Positions 14,815 to 17,446 of a DNA stretch of 17,446 bases are shown here, piece after piece. Source of the DNA: Candidatus Falkowbacteria bacterium CG23_combo_of_CG06-09_8_20_14_all_49_15 (GTDB taxonomy: Bacteria; Patescibacteriota; Patescibacteriia; Patescibacteriales; UM-FILTER-48-10); assembly GCA_002771615.1 (NCBI GenBank), contig PCSD01000007.1, positions 1 to 17,446 on the forward strand. Reading direction: 5' to 3'. Positions within the stretch are counted from its first letter, which is position 1, and each line of letters begins with the position of its first letter. The translations under genes and the position numbers were made by a program. Under the pieces are notes generated by a model. That model ran no database searches, was not told the DNA's origin, and worked only from the letters and a program-made list of their open reading frames with translations.

Positions 14815-15609
14815 TCATTGCTTTTTTGCAGTTGATTGTGAACGGACGCTAAACTGCACGCCGTTTGTTGTTTGAGTTTTGACCACTTCTGCAAAGCCGC
14901 CAGCTTGCACGTTTATTCCTGAAGCCGGCATGACATTGTATGTCCCGCTAAAACCGGCTTGGGCACCGCCAATGTTGACTCCGCCGCCGTATACGCCAAA
15001 ACCAGAAAATATCTTGGTGGTGGCGTCATCAGGCGCATTGCCAGTCAGGCTGTTTGTGATTTCGACCTTCATGGCTTTCTCGCCATCGCCAGTGAAAGCT
15101 CCCAGATTAGTGGCATTGATGCCGCCAGAGATCGGCACATTCCCTGACACATTTTCTTTCTTTCCGGCGATTTGTGTTTCTGAAGTATTGCCGGAATACA
15201 GGAAATATGCAGATTGATCTTTTATGACCTCAACCTGCTGGTTGATCCAATCCCCTCTCTTTACGGTGCCTCCATACTCAACGGTACCAGTTCCCTGCAG
15301 AATGGATTGGAAATCCAAACTGGTTCCAGACTGACCATTGCTGGCCGACGGGATTTTTATGTTTACGTTTATGGTGGTCTGTGTTTCTGCCTTTATAAAA
15401 TCGGTTGCGCAGGCTGAAACAAAACCTTGATAATTTGTAAACCCCCCGTTTTTTTCATCGCCATAGGTAAAACTATCGGCGATTTTTGCTTCGCTCTGGG
15501 CGGAAAAGCCCACTGGCGGAGTCGGTGGAGGCTCATCAGTATGGGCTGTGCTAATATAAAACACAGCCGCCATAGTCAAAAGCACAAAATAAATACTTAT
15601 TTTCTTCAT
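14815..15609 (-). CDS. Exported protein of unknown function (264 aa)
   Basis: MKKISIYFVLLTMAAVFYISTA is a Sec signal peptide with likely cleavage after about residue 22. The mature part begins with a Pro-rich stretch and is then rich in Gly, Ser, Thr and alternating hydrophobic residues (INVNIKIPSAS, GFGVYGGGVNIGGAQAGFSG), typical of a secreted beta-rich protein. One Cys is present (SACATDF). No domain is recognised. A Shine-Dalgarno AAAGGAG stands before ATG 15609. It is the first gene of the minus-strand operon, so it probably acts with the two OmpA-domain proteins, for example as a surface subunit. That role is inferred only from gene order and export signal. Confidence 0.78.
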   Translation of the reverse strand: MKKISIYFVLLTMAAVFYISTAHTDEPPPTPPVGFSAQSEAKIADSFTYGDEKNGGFTNYQGFVSACATDFIKAETQTTINVNIKIPSASNGQSGTSLDFQSILQGTGTVEYGGTVKRGDWINQQVEVIKDQSAYFLYSGNTSETQIAGKKENVSGNVPISGGINATNLGAFTGDGEKAMKVEITNSLTGNAPDDATTKIFSGFGVYGGGVNIGGAQAGFSGTYNVMPASGINVQAGGFAEVVKTQTTNGVQFSVRSQSTAKKQ

Positions 15610-15648
15610 TTTCCTTCTCCTTTTTTCTTTGTTTTTATTTTATTTTGT

Positions 15649-15669
15649 CCAAGCTGACAATCAGCTTGG
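15649..15669 (-). promoter_or_regulatory. Perfect hairpin/palindrome in operon leader
   Basis: CCAAGCTGA, 3-base loop, TCAGCTTGG: a perfect 9-bp stem about 40 bases before the first ATG of the exported-protein operon. It has no T tract on either side. It could be an operator or a 5'-UTR stem-loop. A second palindrome, AAAGCCGGCTTT, is at 15696-15707 in the same leader. Confidence 0.5.
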
Positions 15670-15748
15670 TAATATAAAGAAAATATATATAATCCAAAGC
15701 CGGCTTTCACCGGATCGGAATCTTTGTCAACGAACAAATTGATTGGCT

Positions 15749-15776
15749 ATCATAACACAAAACAGAAAAAAGTCAA
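15749..15776 (-). promoter_or_regulatory. Promoter of the exported-protein operon
   Basis: On the minus strand TTGACT (15771-15776) and TATGAT (15749-15754) are 16 bases apart. The start would be near 15742, giving a leader of about 130 bases that contains the two palindromes. The 260-base gap 15610-15869 holds this leader, this promoter and the opposing promoter, and no gene. Confidence 0.65.
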
Positions 15777-15796
15777 GGGTAATGCAAGACTTAAGC

Positions 15797-15825
15797 TTGA
15801 CAAATCTTTTATTTTGTGATAAGTT
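15797..15825 (+). promoter_or_regulatory. Candidate promoter of wzz-like gene
   Basis: A perfect TTGACA at 15797-15802 faces the wzz-like gene. The -10 region is weaker: TAAGTT at 15820-15825 (17-base spacing), overlapping GATAAG. It is divergent from the operon promoter, and the two -35 boxes are about 20 bases apart. Confidence 0.45.
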
Positions 15826-15869
15826 TATAAATCTTAATCAAAAATGTTTCGTCCATATCCATATTTCTT

Positions 15870-16730
15870 ATGAATTTTTACCAATATTGGCAAAAAATAA
15901 ATAATCATAAAACGGCCTTTGCCATGCCCTTGCTTGTCGCTTTGCTGGTCAGCGGCCTTTGGCTCTATTTCCAGCCTTGGCAATACCGGGCTGAAACCCA
16001 AATCCTCTTGGTGCAGGAATTCAAAGAAGGTTTGGATCCGTATAACGCCTCCCGCTCCAACGAATATTTAAGCACGATCTTGGCGCGGGTCGTGTCCACC
16101 AATATTTTCTATGAACAGGTGCTGGCGGCCGGCTTTAACATCAGCCGCGCTTATTTCAGCGATAATCCGGAAAAACAATTGCGTATTTGGCAAAGCACGG
16201 TCAAAGCCTCTTCTGTCTATGATACCGGCATCATCAATATCAAGGTTTATCACGAAGATAAATACCAGTTGGAGCAGATTACCCGGGCCATCAATTTCAC
16301 GCTTTTGGGCAAACATCAGCAATATCACGGCGGCGGCGACAAGATCAGTTTGAAAATCATCAGCACGCCGGTCTATTCGCAGAAGATCGCGCGTCCGAAT
16401 TTGCGTTTGACATTGGTTTTTGCCGGACTGCTGGGCTTGATTTTTTCTTTTGCCATTGTTTATCTGCTGTCTGATTCGGAATCAACGGACGAGCGTGTTT
16501 CGGCCAAACCGGTCAAGCAGGAACATCAGGATCAGGCCGGGCGGGAAATGAATATTGATGTTTCATTCGCGGAAGAGCCGGCGCGCATTAACGTTCCAAA
16601 GCGGCCAGATATTTTTACGCCAGAAAACAGACAGAGCAATAAGCAAACTGCGGACGTGAGCCTTGACAAAATTGACGATTTAAGCTATGAAGAAGTGATC
16701 AAAAAAGGATCAATGGATAATGTCTTGTAA
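15870..16730 (+). CDS. Wzz-like polysaccharide chain-length/co-polymerase protein
   Basis: A 286-residue inner-membrane protein of Wzz/capsule-regulator type. These proteins set chain length or aid export of surface polysaccharide. Topology fits: transmembrane segment 1 at about 16-34, an extracytoplasmic domain (YRAETQILLVQEF ... IWQSTVKASSVYDTGIINIKV), a Pro-containing stretch before segment 2 (ARPNLRL), segment 2 at about 179-200, then a charged cytoplasmic tail of about 85 residues. The tail has no Walker motif or Tyr cluster, so it is not a tyrosine kinase fusion. No Shine-Dalgarno; ATG 15870 fits the topology. No other polysaccharide gene is adjacent in the window, although manC at 757 could supply GDP-mannose. 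The Wzz call rests on topology and pattern, with moderate certainty. Confidence 0.72.
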   Translation: MNFYQYWQKINNHKTAFAMPLLVALLVSGLWLYFQPWQYRAETQILLVQEFKEGLDPYNASRSNEYLSTILARVVSTNIFYEQVLAAGFNISRAYFSDNPEKQLRIWQSTVKASSVYDTGIINIKVYHEDKYQLEQITRAINFTLLGKHQQYHGGGDKISLKIISTPVYSQKIARPNLRLTLVFAGLLGLIFSFAIVYLLSDSESTDERVSAKPVKQEHQDQAGREMNIDVSFAEEPARINVPKRPDIFTPENRQSNKQTADVSLDKIDDLSYEEVIKKGSMDNVL

Positions 16731-16755
16731 TTTTTAGATATATTGAATCGCTCAT

Positions 16756-16761
16756 TATAAT
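16756..16761 (+). promoter_or_regulatory. -10 box before structured leader
   Basis: A perfect TATAAT lies here, but no good -35 box stands at 16-18 bases (TTTAGA at 17). Transcription would start near 16768, so the RNA would begin almost with the first hairpin of the leader. Confidence 0.5.
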
Positions 16762-16766
16762 TTTGG

Positions 16767-16853
16767 CAGCAGAGTCTTGGAAAAGATTTTTTTCAGGACT
16801 CTGCTGTCAAAGCAGATTTGTTTGGCACCGCTGGTGGTCAGCGGCCAGCCAAA
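16767..16853 (+). promoter_or_regulatory. Structured 5' leader with two strong hairpins
   Basis: Hairpin 1: CAGCAGAGTC (16767-16776) pairs perfectly with GACTCTGCTG (16797-16806); GAAAA and TTTTC in the loop can extend it. Hairpin 2: TTTGGC (16821-16826) with GCCAAA (16848-16853) encloses CCGCTG / CAGCGG around loop GTGGT. CTGCT at 16801-16805 can instead pair with AGCAG at 16811-16815, breaking hairpin 1, so two states are possible. The structure ends 37 bases before a strongly marked ATG. I match it to no known riboswitch family. Confidence 0.6.
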
Positions 16854-16890
16854 AAATAAACAAGAAAAAGGAAAAAGAAGGAGGAAAAAA

Positions 16891-17358
16891 ATGAGAAAGT
16901 ATTTTTTTTCGTTGTTAGTGGTAGCCGCCGTAACAATGGCGGCTGGCGTGGCTTTCGCTCAGGTGGAGGGATACTCCACTGAGCAGGTGGGCTGCAATTC
17001 AACCCACTGCTGGGTCCATAAGGACCTGGTGGTGGAAGGGAACAAGATGGCCCCCGGTGACCCCACCTTCAGATCCGGTTTCACCGGCTGGGGCCGGGAT
17101 CTGCAGATGGAAATCATAGGAAATTTCTGGGTGGTGAAGTTGGACCGCCCGCCTATGCTGGAAAGCGGACGTTTTATCCGCTTTAATTTCCAGCTGGGGT
17201 ACGCCAATTATTGGCTGCCCCATGTGCTCGTGGACGAGGGCGTTTCAAAAAGGTTCCCAGCCTACCCGGGCAACGGGAAGACCTGTACGGTAGTTAACGT
17301 GCCGGGCACGGGCTACGATTTTGTGGGCCCGTTGCACACTGGCAAAACTCCCTTTTAG
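16891..17358 (+). CDS. Small exported protein of unknown function (155 aa)
   Basis: MRKYFFSLLVVAAVTMAAGVAFA is a Sec signal peptide with likely cleavage before QVEG. The mature part has about 132 residues with three Cys (GCNSTHCW, KTCTVV) and many aromatic residues; alternating hydrophobics (EIIGNFWVVKLD, RFIRFNFQLGY) suggest a compact beta fold. No domain is recognised. The frame is open upstream to 16777, but that part lies in the structured leader; a strong Shine-Dalgarno (GAAGGAGG) before 16891 decides the start. Codons are more GC-rich (CTG, GTG, CCC, AAG) than those of the neighbours, suggesting transfer or high expression. It is a single-gene unit with its own leader and terminator. 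Function unknown. Confidence 0.78.
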   Translation: MRKYFFSLLVVAAVTMAAGVAFAQVEGYSTEQVGCNSTHCWVHKDLVVEGNKMAPGDPTFRSGFTGWGRDLQMEIIGNFWVVKLDRPPMLESGRFIRFNFQLGYANYWLPHVLVDEGVSKRFPAYPGNGKTCTVVNVPGTGYDFVGPLHTGKTPF

Positions 17359-17372
17359 TTGAACAATTTTTC

Positions 17373-17408
17373 GGGTGCTGGGCGTAAAGCTTGGCACCCC
17401 TTTTTTTT
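17373..17408 (+). terminator. Terminator of the small exported-protein gene
   Basis: GGGTGC (17373-17378) pairs with GCACCC (17394-17399), with a possible inner GC/GC pair, followed by C and eight T. It is a canonical intrinsic terminator 15 bases after the stop. The last 38 bases of the window after it are AT-rich and show no feature. Confidence 0.8.
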
Positions 17409-17446
17409 CTGTGAAAATTTTATGATAATGTCCTACTAGCGTCATA

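Noticed and set aside
12661..15869. Chimeric assembly joining a foreign contig
   Set aside because: Genes with and without Shine-Dalgarno sites alternate along the window (the wzz-like gene lies between SD-bearing genes), and the GCCGGC-rich word style continues, so a simple join is less likely; read mapping would settle it.
16767..16853. Leader as a known riboswitch (c-di-GMP, SAM, TPP and similar)
   Set aside because: None of the conserved core sequences of these families that I can recall is present; kept only as an unassigned structured leader.
16777..16890. N-terminal extension of the small exported protein
   Set aside because: It runs through the hairpins of the leader, and the strong Shine-Dalgarno and signal peptide fix the start at 16891.
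1..17446. CRISPR array, tRNA, rRNA or insertion sequence
   Set aside because: No regularly spaced repeats, no cloverleaf or rRNA-like stretches, no transposase frame and no terminal inverted repeats with target duplications were seen on either strand.

Overview
The window looks like part of a chromosome from a Candidate Phyla Radiation (Patescibacteria) bacterium, probably of the Parcubacteria group. The grounds are gene content and style, not a marker phylogeny. There are large lineage-type unknown proteins (a DUF3160-type membrane protein, a PP2C-like/beta-propeller membrane protein and a 929-residue unknown), a winged-helix protein with a nucleotidyltransferase-like tail, short AT-rich intergenic gaps, and most genes lack a Shine-Dalgarno site. 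TGA is used as a stop (mltG, the 929-aa gene), so the Gly-recoded lineages (Gracilibacteria, Absconditabacteria) do not fit.

Layout. (1) 101-2856 (+): a tight three-gene run of protein-L-isoaspartate methyltransferase, mannose-1-phosphate guanylyltransferase and the endolytic transglycosylase MltG (protein repair, sugar-nucleotide supply, cell wall). (2) 3014-5404 (+): a DUF3160-type membrane-anchored protein with its own promoter. (3) 5440-6760 (+): the ribosomal stalk operon rplJ-rplL. It is preceded by a strong promoter and a recognisable L10-leader RNA with an attenuator, and closed by a terminator that works in both directions. (4) 6774-9026 (-) and 9180-9827 (+): a divergent pair, a PP2C-like membrane protein with a beta-propeller and a winged-helix regulator. 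(5) 9877-12666 (+): a 929-aa unknown protein with an AT-rich 3' half. (6) 12710-15609 (-): a three-gene operon of exported proteins, two ending in OmpA-like peptidoglycan-binding domains, with strong Shine-Dalgarno sites. (7) 15870-16730 (+): a Wzz-like polysaccharide chain-length protein. (8) 16891-17358 (+): a small exported protein behind a highly structured leader, with its own terminator.

How it may work together. Much of the window concerns the cell surface: GDP-mannose supply, glycan-strand cleavage, a Wzz-like protein that would regulate a surface polysaccharide, and exported proteins that may dock on peptidoglycan. The ribosomal stalk operon is a housekeeping island with classical autogenous control.

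The most interesting signals are these: the rplJ leader with mutually exclusive terminator and antiterminator pairings; the clean split in translation signals between exported-protein genes (strong SD) and all others (no SD); the OmpA-domain operon in what should be a cell without a standard outer membrane; a PP2C-like domain that seems to have lost its metal-binding aspartates; and the double-hairpin leader of the terminal small exported protein.
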